This document shows, one piece after another, positions 49,001-59,699 of a stretch of DNA of 64,000 bases. The notes under the pieces are model-generated. The model was not told where the DNA came from. It worked only from the letters and a program-made list of their open reading frames with translations, and made no database searches. Source of the DNA: Orthonyx spaldingii (taxonomy: Eukaryota; Chordata; Aves; Passeriformes; Orthonychidae); the NCBI GenBank assembly GCA_013397795.1, contig VZTJ01004015.1, positions 4,764,363 to 4,828,362 of the forward strand, given 5' to 3'. Position 1 is the first letter of the stretch; each line of letters opens with the position of its first letter. A program made the position numbers and the translations under genes.

Positions 49001-52000
49001 GTATTCAGATTCATCCAAAGGAAGTGTGGACTCGGTTAGTGTTGTGTAAAAGCTCAATGTAATAATAGATATCACCATTACATTCTGGGCTAAGGATATT
49101 TTGTAAGGAAACCATTGTGCTACCCCTACCAAAGCAGTTCAGTGGAAAACAATTTCCCAGCGTTGTAGGTGAAACTGAATACTTTCCTTTACCGCTTACA
49201 AACTCATTCCTCTTCCAGTACTTATTCAGGGCAGTAGATCAAATGAAACTAGGTTTCTGGGGCCCAGGCAACTGCAAATGACAGAGGAAAGTAGAGATGG
49301 CCAGAATTGCAGCTGCATGCCTGGTGCTCTGTAGACAGAGGATGGCTAAGGGTTCAAAGTGAACCTATCTGCACTGCTGTACCTGGAAGACCCTGATAAA
49401 AAATATTGTAAGAGCACAGAGTTAAAGTTAGTGGTAGAAAATAGTGCAGAAGAAACTGAACAGTACCACTGATAAGACGTTAGGGATAGGTTTGTTTATG
49501 GGGCTGTTCCTGGTGCAGACAGGGAACAGACTGGCAAACCTGGCATGTAGAGCCTGGCATTTGCTGCTCCTCATGCTGGAAATGGAAAGGAGGGGGAAGG
49601 AAGTGGCAATGACTTCTGCTGTGATTGTCCATCCCTCAGCTCCTGGCCACATCCTGGTGGCAGCTGTCAGCCCCTCTCTCCAAGGCTTTAGCATAAGGTG
49701 AAGTTGGCAGTGGAATCACAGCCACACTTCTGCACATGGCTATCCCAGCAGAGTCCTCAGTTACCCTACTGAAACCACTTGCCCTCACTGCAGAACACCT
49801 TTACACTCTACTTCTATGCTGCTTTCCATAAGGCTGTTGTAAACTGTTTTGCAAAATCTCCTAAGTTAGCCTCACCTTCCTGCTGCAAAATCAGTAGTAA
49901 TTACTGCAGTATTATTGACAAGTAAGCTGTGAGGCAAAGAGGTTAAGATATTTGATGGAAGTCAGAGGCATCTGCCAGTATAAGGAAAAGACTCCCAGCA
50001 GCCACAATTACTTTGCCTATGTGGTTTTTTTAAAGCCACATCTCCAGGGCTATTGAGGAGACATGGATGCTGGTATTAAGGAAGGGACACACTCAAGCAT
50101 TTTCTTTTCGGGCCTGTTCACCCATCTTCAAATTCTGAAAAATGAGTGGCAGCTGCAGAAAGAACCTCTCTCTGCAACCTGCCAGAGAATCACCCAACAC
50201 CAGGCTTTTCACTCTCAAGAACAAAGAGCTAAATTTAGATACTTTGTTATCTGCATCACTTACAATCAGATGGGATTTCACAGACATGGTGCTGAAGGTC
50301 AGCAATATTAACCCGACCAACCACGATGCTATTTCACGTGCAATGTACAGTGTCCCTGCAAAGCTGCCAATAATCTGCACCAGCTCAGTACCTTGGAAGG
50401 TCAAGTCATCTATTTTGATAACTAATTACAAGTGTGGGTGTCTAATTTCCTGGCAGTCGCACACAAACCTACAGACTTATCTGGGGAGGTGCTGAACTGC
50501 CAATCTGATGTAAGTTACTTCTCTGTGGAACAGGTGGGCTGTAGGCCAAGTAAGCTTGCTTCCCTATCCTGCCCCACTAACACACCTCTACCAGCTGCTG
50601 GCAGGTGAGCTACAATGAGTTACAAGGGGCCATCTGACTGTTGAGGTATTTGCTGATCTAATTTACCAAAAGAAGCCTTCCATTACTATCAGCAATTACA
50701 GGGCCCAGAAACAAAGACCCAACCTCTTTCTCAGACTGAGTCCTACAAACACGCTGCTCCTCTGTCAACTTATTGCCAACTTGTCCTTTCCATGTTCACT
50801 TGTACTGCCAAGTTCAATGCAACACAGGAGCCCTTTTTTCACCCTATGCCTTCAAACTCAAATTGTTGCTTAGAAGCCCCAGGTTTTATAAATACTCATC
50901 AGTGTATCTGCACAATAGACTAAGAAAGAAGGGAATTCACATTTTAAATACCATTAACATTTCAAATAACAAGACAGTGAAATTGACTGGTTTGTATAGG
51001 GAGACTTGAGTTCAAGTCAGAAAATTTGTTTAGATTTCTCACCTTTCTGAATTCTATTTTAAACAAACTTCAACTCATTATCCACAGCTTGTAGAACAAT
51101 ATTATTACTCAGAGATCACAGTCCCACGTATTGTCACCCTATAACAGCCTCAAATCCCCCATTAATGTGGGATATTCTTTCCCATTTTACAGTATATAAC
51201 CAGGCCCACAGAGAAAATGTGCAATGTGAGAAACTAGTGGCAGTCAAAAGGTATTTGCTAACAGATTTACCTGTTCCTGAAAAGCATTGGCTTGTTCTTC
51301 AAATCCAGCTGTTCTGAAATAATTCACAACATCGGTAACAGCCCAGTCAGCAGGATCCAGAGGTCTCCCATTCTCTACTGAACTGCAAAGTGCAAATCCA
51401 GACAAGTAATCACCAAAGGTGTGCAGAACATCTGCTGCTTCTTTGTGCACGCCTCATGTACATCCCCTCCTTCCTTGTTTCTCCAGGAGAAGTGTTCTTT
51501 GATACATCTCCCCACACCCTGACACAGAACAGCCACTCCTGTTCTTTTACATTCCAAAGACCTGATGCTGGGGAAAACTGAGATACCACTCCTTTCTGAA
51601 AAGAAGAAAGTATATGAATCTTCACATCAGCCAAAGGTAATCAGTTAGGATCTTCCCACAAGTGTGCTGTCTTTGCTGTTGCAGAACAAAAACTACCATA
51701 ACTGGGGTGCCAAATTCCTGCCTCTCAAGCCTGCAGCTTGTTTTCAGCTACCAAGTACTTAAAGAATTGTATGTGGATTATTCTTTACACAGATGAGACT
51801 GTCCTTGTAACATGGGTAGAAATTACAGGTAACCATCTTTACCTTGGAAAACAACAACAAATAAACTACAAACAAACAAAACTCCTCAACCAAAACAAAA
51901 CAAAGAGGCACCAAATGATTGCAGTAATTCTCAATACAGAAAATTTCCCAAAACTGTTGTCGGACTCATCTTTGGACAAATCTACAAACTGTTAAAATAG

Positions 52001-55000
52001 CTGTGCATCTGAGCTGTGCATCTGTAAAACAATCAGAATTAATTCCTTCTGTGATTAACCTCAGGCAATTGCTTTCTACAGTAGCAAAACCAACAAAACA
52101 TTCATATTACTATCCTTATCCTGCATTTCTTTTCCTCAAACTGCAATCACCCCATCACAAAGCCAACCTTTGTGTATCTGAAAATTTTTGGTAAAAAAAG
52201 ACACAGTGAGTTTGACTGCCTTTTCTACTGCAATTTATGAGGATGAACAAGACATCAAAGAACTTCTTTAACGTGCTTGTCCAACCAGAAGTCCCGAAGT
52301 TCATGCCAAATATTTTCCATTGTTATGCATGCTTAACCATAATGCTAATGAAGCAATATCAAAAATGTACAGATCAGGGCAGGTGTCAGAATTTTCTGTC
52401 CATTTCCTGGTCTGAAGCTTAGAGGCAGGACTTTGATTTCAACAGCATCAGCTAGAAAAGAAACACAGATTATACTCTCCTGAATCTATTTTTGCTCTGT
52501 CCTTCAATTTTTTCTTTTCCAAATGTCACCATCTCTGCCTTGCCTGGACTTGTATGTCTTTCAGCAAAATAACTGGGTGAATCAAGAGCCAACCATTTTT
52601 CAAAGCAGCCAAATGGAATCTATACACAGACTGCCTCCCATCACTGTTTCTACAACATTCTTATTTCTACAACTATCTGAGTCCTGGGAAGAAGGACTCA
52701 CAGAAACAATGACTTTTGCATCTCCCCGAACTCTTGAAACGTGTCTGTCAATATGGCAACAAAATCTGGCCACAGGGATCATCTGCAACCTGTGTTACAC
52801 TGGGCCTTCTAAAAGTAGTTTCTTTGATTTATCACAGATCTCTGAGCACTGAAAAATGGAGTTTCTTTTGCTCATCACATAATGACTTACTTCATGAATT
52901 GCTTCACTGATTGTGATTACACAGAAAGCAACACTCAGCAAAATTGAAAATGAGACTATTTGGCCATATTAGAGCTGCACTTCTTTCCTTTTAATTTTTT
53001 TTTAAATCAAAGAATGCCTTTCAACTAAGAGTTTTTGGTGTTGTGCACATTCTGAGGCTTAAGAAGTAAAATGTGAAAATTGCCACACAAAATCTGCACA
53101 TGTTTATAAAAGCAGCATTTTAGGAATTATATTTAAATCTTTGCATTTTCCCTAAGACATAGACTGTCACTTTCAATTATCCATTTTCTACTTAAAAATA
53201 AATAAACAAAATGCCAACAACTCAGCTAAAAAAAAAAAAAAGACACTGAATTTAACCCTTCCTAAACAGCAAATAAAAGGTTCAGTCTGTAAAAATATCA
53301 CCTAACTGTAATTTGCTTACTCTTCAAACTCTTTAACTCCAAGTTAAATATGGCCCCAAACCCTCCTTTCCACAATTTTGTATCTCAGCCCAGGTGCTTT
53401 AGTTTTTCTTGTAGCTCTTCTTTTATCACTAGGGAACTACAGCTTGGTCCAGCCCCATCCAGGGCTGAACTGCAATGACTTCATAATTCTATCATTAATT
53501 AATTATAGGAAATAATTGCAACTTCCTGTGTCAAGGAATAGCATCATGCTGGACCTAAAGTGGAGCCAATTTCCACAGCTACAGCTGCAGAAGACTGGAA
53601 GGCATGTGGCAGACTGCTGGAGGCTGGCTGGATTTTAACCCATCTACCCACACAGATGCTCATTTGGCTTGTAGACTTTTCCTCATCCTGCTGTTGACAT
53701 AGCTCTATTCTTTAGTCAAGAAGAGGGAATATACAATATCCATGGCTTAGCCATACACTGGCTTATGCCCGACATCCTGTATGCTTTAAAATTTTAAGAG
53801 GACTGGCATTTTAGGTTTTGAAATGAAATACTGGATGCACTGACAATGAATAAGAATTAGGCTTCTCTGTATTTCACTACTGTCCCTGCGCCTTTATTGC
53901 CATCATGTGGCAGAAGTAGCAAGGTCTGAAAGGATATAGCTGAGAACAAACAGATTTTATCCAAGCTATTTATAACCGCTTCAAGAAAGTGTCAAATACT
54001 TCCTTTGTAGATATGCCCACATACATACTATATACATTCATCTGGAAACCACAGCCCCACAGTTTAATTACAATTTCCATCCACTCTAAAAAGCCACCTT
54101 AGCAATCAGTAGTTGAGTCTTTATCACCCAAGCCTTGGGGAAAATGATTAAATGTAAACTGTCCCTGCTTTGACTGCCTCCTTTCTCCTCCCACCCCAGA
54201 GAGCTCACTGTAGAAACCAGACTATCAAAAGGAAGGTGGTTTCTGAGGGACACACATGATATTTATTCATAGTCACTGAATAGGAAAATGCTCTTTATGT
54301 TGGTGTGGTGTAGCCAGTGTCTCAAGTGAAGGGGGAGGATGCTGATTTTAATGGCTGCCATCAGATCTTTTGATGCTATGTCATAATCAGGTGTTTTATC
54401 AGTAACCTGAAGTGACCATTGTTATTTACATTACTCAAGTGCCTGGTAACCTATACATTGTCACATTTTCTTGGACAGCTTACGTAAAAGAGATCTGAAG
54501 GAGAATAATGAGGTGCAGCTGCACAGAAGTGGGGCAGTGTGAGAGAACAGTAAGAGCTCACTCTAGTACCTTTCCTTGCAGTCTTTTCTTTCCTTTAATA
54601 TACGTACATATGTGTGTATCTCTCTCACCAAGGTGTCTGTAACCCTAAAGGAACAAGACCAGATTTTTCCACACAGAACTTCACTTCTCAGATCATAACT
54701 TCATTCAGAATTGCTCATCCTAATTAAAGAATTTCTGGCCTTAAGTAAATGCCTACAGAAAAGTTCCTATGCCTTAGCCTATAGTATATCACACAAAAGA
54801 AAGCAGTAGAGCAATACACACCATGTCTCTGCCTTATTCTCACCCTAGGTCTGAAGTAAAACCCCAGCAACTTCGAGCTTCTCCAACAAATGGCTTAAAG
54901 TATCTGTTTCAGAAGGGAACTGACACCTAAGTGAGCAGATGCTGCTGCTACTTCTCAGCCCTAGACAGGCGGGCTGTCAGCAGAGAAGGGCACAGAGATG

Positions 55001-55444
55001 TAACTTTCACACAGGACACTTCTCTCATTAGGCACTGGTTCTGCAAAAGCCACTAACAGGCAGGTGAGCAGAGGCAGGATACTGGTTACAGTGTTTAGTT
55101 GGTTACACTTGCTTTAGCCTCTGCTTGAGACGAAAAGAAACAACGTACCCCTAACTTAAGTTACTAGCTACTACATCTCTTCAGTGCTATACAGTCCTAC
55201 CACATATCCCTTTTAATCAACTCAGCGCCCTGGACTCTTCTATTTCAAAGCTGAAATACAATAAAAGTAATTAAGAACAGGGAGGGTTTGAAATGAGCAA
55301 AGATGGAGATGGCCACTATTGTCAACCACATTAGTTCAAAGGAAAACTACATTCAAAATCCATGTGCTGTTTACACAAAAGGAACACTTACTTTTTGACA
55401 TCCAGAGAGCCATTTTCCTTGTTTTCCATGTCAACAGTTAGCAT
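45891..55444 (-). CDS. SAMD13: Sterile alpha motif domain-containing protein 13
   Basis: A small protein that is essentially one SAM domain, a helical protein-interaction module; its biological role is poorly known. Three coding exons on the minus strand (55392-55444, 51271-51382, 45891-46034) total 309 nt and give 102 residues, the same length as human. The N terminus MLTVDMENKENGS matches human MLSVDMENKENGS. The SAM core follows: PLDPADWAVTDVVNYFRTAG, FEEQANAFQEQEIDGKSLLL and LKLGPALKIYEYHVKPLQ. Residues 27-90 hold the domain, with the usual Trp31, the EIDGKSLLL helix turn and the LGPALKI final helix. UOX is convergent on the left. A CpG-island first exon probably lies at 56,910 and beyond. 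Confidence 0.96.
46035..51270 (-). other. SAMD13 intron 3
   Basis: 5.2 kb, AT-rich, with no recognised repeat or nested gene. The 112- and 101-codon overlapping frames near 47,522-47,869 lie on opposite strands and show no domain. Confidence 0.6.
51271..51382 (-). CDS. SAMD13: SAMD13 exon 3 (first half of SAM domain)
   Basis: 112 nt encoding residues 18-55, NSVENGRPLDPADWAVTDVV then NYFRTAGFEEQANAFQEQ. The acceptor is CTTTGCAG and the donor is CAG|GTAAAT. Confidence 0.95.
51383..55391 (-). other. SAMD13 intron 2
   Basis: 4.0 kb, AT-rich. It holds A-rich CAAA-type low complexity at 51,850-51,905 and an A run near 53,228-53,241. No nested gene or clear transposon was seen. Confidence 0.6.
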
Positions 55445-55472
55445 GGGGAGCACAGAAGTTTCACTTCAGCAA
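55392..55472 (-). CDS. SAMD13: SAMD13 exon 2 with start codon
   Basis: The acceptor follows a long pyrimidine tract and TGATCAG. The exon has 28 nt of 5' UTR and the ATG at 55,442-55,444. The coding part (55,392-55,444) encodes residues 1-17 plus two bases of Asn18. The donor is AA|GTAAGT, a strong site. Confidence 0.93.
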
Positions 55473-56417
55473 CTGATCAATAGGGAGGAAAAAAAAGAAA
55501 AAGCTGTGTTTAATTACCAATAGTATGACAAGTGCAGCATAATGTAACAGTTACAAGCATTCTACAGACACAGAAACATGTTTTCACTTGAGAGTAACAG
55601 TGCTGTCAAAGACTGCTTTCTTCAGAAGCCTGACAAAGCTGATAGCAGCTAATGAACTAGATGAAAAAGCTGACCTGTGCTTCAAACACAAGAAATATCT
55701 CTTGCCTGAAAATCAAGGAAGGTAATATTATATTTAATCCTTTTTACATGTGTTAAAATTTGAATCAAACTGTATGTATTCATAAACACGAAGACTGATC
55801 TGCAATATACAGCTATGTATTGAGAGAACTTAATCGGCCTTCAGTCACCCCGTGATACAGAGGATCCAAACAGATGGAAGATCTTTAGAAAGGTTTGGCA
55901 ATCCATAGCCTTGTTTTACAAATGTGGACTTGGATACAGATGAGCCTGCCTCTTACATCCATTGCACACATAAAGCTGGTAAACAGTTACTAATTGAGCA
56001 CCAAACTCCTGAGGCCTAAATCAGTATGTTATCCATACGACCTCCCTTCCTGCACTAGAGCAGCTTCTTCTATAGGTATGCTACACTGAACTCCAAAAAG
56101 GAAAGCAATATGCGAAGAACGCAGGAGAAAATCCAGTTTGTTTCCTTCCTTGCAGCATGCTGGAGTACTTTCACCACATAGCTTTTTCCATCACTCCACA
56201 GAACATACAGAAATGACCCAGGCCTTCCCTTTCTGTTCTCGAGTAAGCCATTTCTATTTCAGAGAGCACCAGAGAACGGACCAAGGACTCAAGATGTTCT
56301 TGCTGTAGCATTAATGGATGCCAGCGAAATGTCTCAAAGCTCTGGGAAGTACAGAATAGGGAAATCATGCTCTTAAGCTAAAACTTTGCAAAAATAGAGA
56401 ATAGCAATTAATACTGC

Positions 56418-56903
56418 NNNNNNNNNNNNNNNNNNNNNNNNNNNNNNNNNNNNNNNNNNNNNNNNNNNNNNNNNNNNNNNNNNNNNNNNNNNNNNNNNNN
56501 NNNNNNNNNNNNNNNNNNNNNNNNNNNNNNNNNNNNNNNNNNNNNNNNNNNNNNNNNNNNNNNNNNNNNNNNNNNNNNNNNNNNNNNNNNNNNNNNNNNN
56601 NNNNNNNNNNNNNNNNNNNNNNNNNNNNNNNNNNNNNNNNNNNNNNNNNNNNNNNNNNNNNNNNNNNNNNNNNNNNNNNNNNNNNNNNNNNNNNNNNNNN
56701 NNNNNNNNNNNNNNNNNNNNNNNNNNNNNNNNNNNNNNNNNNNNNNNNNNNNNNNNNNNNNNNNNNNNNNNNNNNNNNNNNNNNNNNNNNNNNNNNNNNN
56801 NNNNNNNNNNNNNNNNNNNNNNNNNNNNNNNNNNNNNNNNNNNNNNNNNNNNNNNNNNNNNNNNNNNNNNNNNNNNNNNNNNNNNNNNNNNNNNNNNNNN
56901 NNN
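56418..56903. other. Assembly gap
   Basis: 486 undetermined bases between SAMD13 exon 2 and the CpG island, starting six bases downstream of the putative exon 1 boundary on the minus strand. The 184-codon frame at 56,365-56,919 is an artefact of reading through the gap. A single further N is at 57,067. Confidence 0.99.
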
Positions 56904-56909
56904 ACCTAC

Positions 56910-57180
56910 CTAGGAGCAACTAAAGCAGCGCATGGCTACCGGCTGCTGCGGAGCGGCGGAGCCCGCGGCCCCCGCCCCCCGGCGGCAGCGGGCGCTCCGC
57001 GGCGGCTCCGAGTGACACCGGGAGCGGCCCCGCCCGGGCCGTGACGCGCCCGCCACACGCGGCCCGNGCACGGCCCGAGGGCAGCGCTCGGGGCTTGGCT
57101 CATGGCTTGAGGTTCTTGGGGCCTCCTTGTGGACATTTGTACTCCTCCTACCGAGCGGGGTGTAAGAGGTAAGGGAAAGG
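56910..57180 (-). promoter_or_regulatory. SAMD13: CpG-island promoter and probable untranslated exon 1 of SAMD13
   Basis: A very GC- and CpG-rich block (densest 56,930-57,110) with a GC box at 57,028-57,035. Its minus-strand end carries a good splice donor, CTCCTAG|GTAGGT, with the exon ending at 56,910. That orientation and position fit a 5' untranslated first exon for SAMD13, whose exon 2 opens with an acceptor and only 28 nt of UTR. The transcription start is unknown. The link to SAMD13 is inferred. Confidence 0.6.
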
Positions 57181-57189
57181 ACACAAATC

Positions 57190-59470
57190 CCCAGCTAGTT
57201 GTTGGAGGATGCAGTGCCGAGCGGAGGAAGTTTTACACGAGGTAGGAAATAGGAGTCGGCAGATCTCGGAAAATGGATAAAGTTACAAAAGTTAATTCCC
57301 AGACTGTATTCGTCAACACGCATGTGAGTGGCAGACACTTGGCTTTCTGTGGAAGCCGTGCAGCTGCAGGCTCGGGGTGATGGGAAAGAGTGACCAAGGA
57401 CGGCTCAACCGAGTCATCCCCACCCTGCCACCGCCGGCACTGGGGAAAGAGAGGAGATGGAGGCACTGAGTCTACAGATCTTACTCGTCTGAGTTCCAGA
57501 CTTTATTTCACAAGGAGACCATACCCACGGGATTTACTGTACAGAAAGACACAACTCAAAGAGACTACAAATTACTAAGTCTGTCCCACTGGCAATAAAA
57601 TCTCACCCACAGGGTTTAATACAAAAGTTGTCAAGTTTTTCTGGCAACAACACTTTTTACACTGTTTTTAAAATTTCTTCAGTATTTCCTTGATTCCTGA
57701 TGTTTCTAAAGGCATAGAAGCATTACATGGATGCATTGTCAGTGCAAGGGGAATTAAGCAAGGAATATCAACACACCCTGCCTTCCCCACACATGGGCTT
57801 TGCAGCCAGGGCTGCATCCCAACCAATACTCAGATGCTGTGACCTTTTGACTATCCTTAACAGGCTGGGTTACTTCAAATTTGTGGCATGTTTTACTTGA
57901 AAAATTTCTTCTGAACCAAGCCCCTCAAATTACATTCCTGCTGTTTGCTGCAAGGCAAGGGGGACATTACAAATTACCTGGGGATTCACACAGAACCTAC
58001 TGGTGACTCCAGCCTGATTTCCGCAGAGCTCTGACACGAGTGCCCAGCTGGCACGGACAGACAGAGCCTGCTTGGCCACCAGAGTGGGTACATAGAGCTG
58101 TCCCAGGCACTTTGCATCCGTCTCACTCCCAGACAAAGCTTACGGCACCCGGGCTGCACAGAGATCCAGGTCACCTAATTGCTAACTGGACATAGTTACA
58201 AACACTAAAATTAACAGAAAAGTGGACTTTTGGGCAAAGGACTGTAGACATGACTTCCCCAACCACTTCATTTTGTCTTACTTATGTGCTGTCAGGTAAA
58301 TAACCAAAGCCCGCAGAAGCCTTGCAAGTAACGACACTCAAGTATCGACAGAAGCATTGGGAACAGAGGGCAGTAACAGTCCTCACTGCTTTGGGATTTA
58401 AATAAATGCAGATAAACAAGATAAATAGAGTATTAAGTGTACTGTGCCCTAAAGAAAACCCTCTTTATTTCCCATCCCAAAGCGTACTGTAAAATGTGGC
58501 ATATTTGTGTTGGACAAGTGAGCCGAGCAAGGCAATTCTTTTCTGTCTCTAAAGAAATAAACATTCTAAATGAAGCCATAATGAGTTTTCTGCATCAGCT
58601 GGTTTCTAACTTTGGTAATGAACTGACATTTGAGGATACAAATATAAATGAGCTATTTTACTCACACTCTCCCTTTCATCATGTTCTTCAGTTAATCCTT
58701 TGAGTATTTGAAGTGAGGCTCACACAGTGCATGCATTCCTTCTAGAGGACCTTGAACAGCAAAGGGAGGAATTTTAAGGAAATGGGTTGTGGAAAAATTC
58801 AGTATGGAATATGATCTGTGGCTTGTTTTTTCCTTCATTGGGGTAAAGTAATTTAATTATAATGAAATTATGTCTGGAGGGAGATAAAGCAGAAAAGTGA
58901 AGTAGCCTTTTGTTTGATTATTTGCATCCCACTTCTTGCAAAAAAACAACTAACCAACCAACTGTTTCCAAGCCATGCAGGGAATCGAGTGAGACCAGGG
59001 TTGGTAGATCCAGGTTAAGGGGTCAGTCCTGTGTATCTGAACTTCTGCTGTCACACAAGGGGAAGCACGCAGAGGTCAGTGCAGGTATTGGACACCAGCG
59101 GACCCTGTTTTCTGGGTATTGAAAAATGCCAGTTTCCTACTGCAAAGCTATCCTTTTGTTTTGTCCCAGGCAATGAAAGAGTAGAAGACAAAATGCACAG
59201 CGTGCGTCGCAAAGAAGAGCGTAGCACCCTCTTAGCTGTGCAGAGGGTACTGAGTTTCAGCTCCCCAGAGCTAAATAAAGCCCTTGAACCTCCTTTGTTT
59301 CAGTGCCCTGGGTAAAAACATGGTTAAACGCGTTCATTGGGGAAATTGAGTGAGGAAACAACACAGGACCTGTGTGGTTTCACACTGAGGGGAGCCCCAC
59401 TCCATAAGCTGGCATTATGCAGAGTAGAATGGATCTAGCCCTGTATAAAATACATATTTCTTCGCCAACA
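57190..59470. other. Interval between two CpG islands
   Basis: Moderately AT-rich unique sequence of 2.3 kb with no recognised exon or repeat. Any alternative SAMD13 transcript starting in the right-hand island would span it as an intron. Confidence 0.5.
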
Positions 59471-59479
59471 ACGACCGAA

Positions 59480-59690
59480 TGTTTCAGAGCCCTGAGCCCG
59501 AGCGAACGCCCTGTGCCCTCAACAGGCCAGGCCGCGGGCCGCCCGGCGCCGCGGGGGCTGCTGGGAGCTGTAGTCCCGCGGGGGCCGCCCCGGGCCCGCC
59601 CCGGCCGCTCCTTCCCCTCACGGCCCCGGCGGGAGCAGCGGGCGCGGTCTGGGACCTGCTGGTGCCGCCGGTACCTGAACCGCAGCCTGC
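59480..59690. promoter_or_regulatory. Orphan CpG island
   Basis: Dense CpG block with GC boxes, for example 59,595-59,602, and a ZNF143-type element inside it. It looks like an active promoter, but no gene start was recognised on either strand. It could be an alternative SAMD13 promoter (minus strand) or start a non-coding RNA. Reading frames of 125-151 codons here overlap on both strands and are probably compositional. Confidence 0.6.
59558..59576 (-). promoter_or_regulatory. ZNF143/Staf-type binding site
   Basis: The minus strand reads GGACTACAGCTCCCAGCAG, a close match to the ACTACAnnTCCCAGcA core of the ZNF143 promoter motif, inside the CpG island. Such sites usually mark CpG-island promoters close to the transcription start. 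Confidence 0.7.
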
Positions 59691-59699
59691 AACAAACGC

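Noticed and set aside
56365..56919. 184-codon minus-strand frame
   Set aside because: It reads through the run of N; the residues are unknown and the frame is an artefact.
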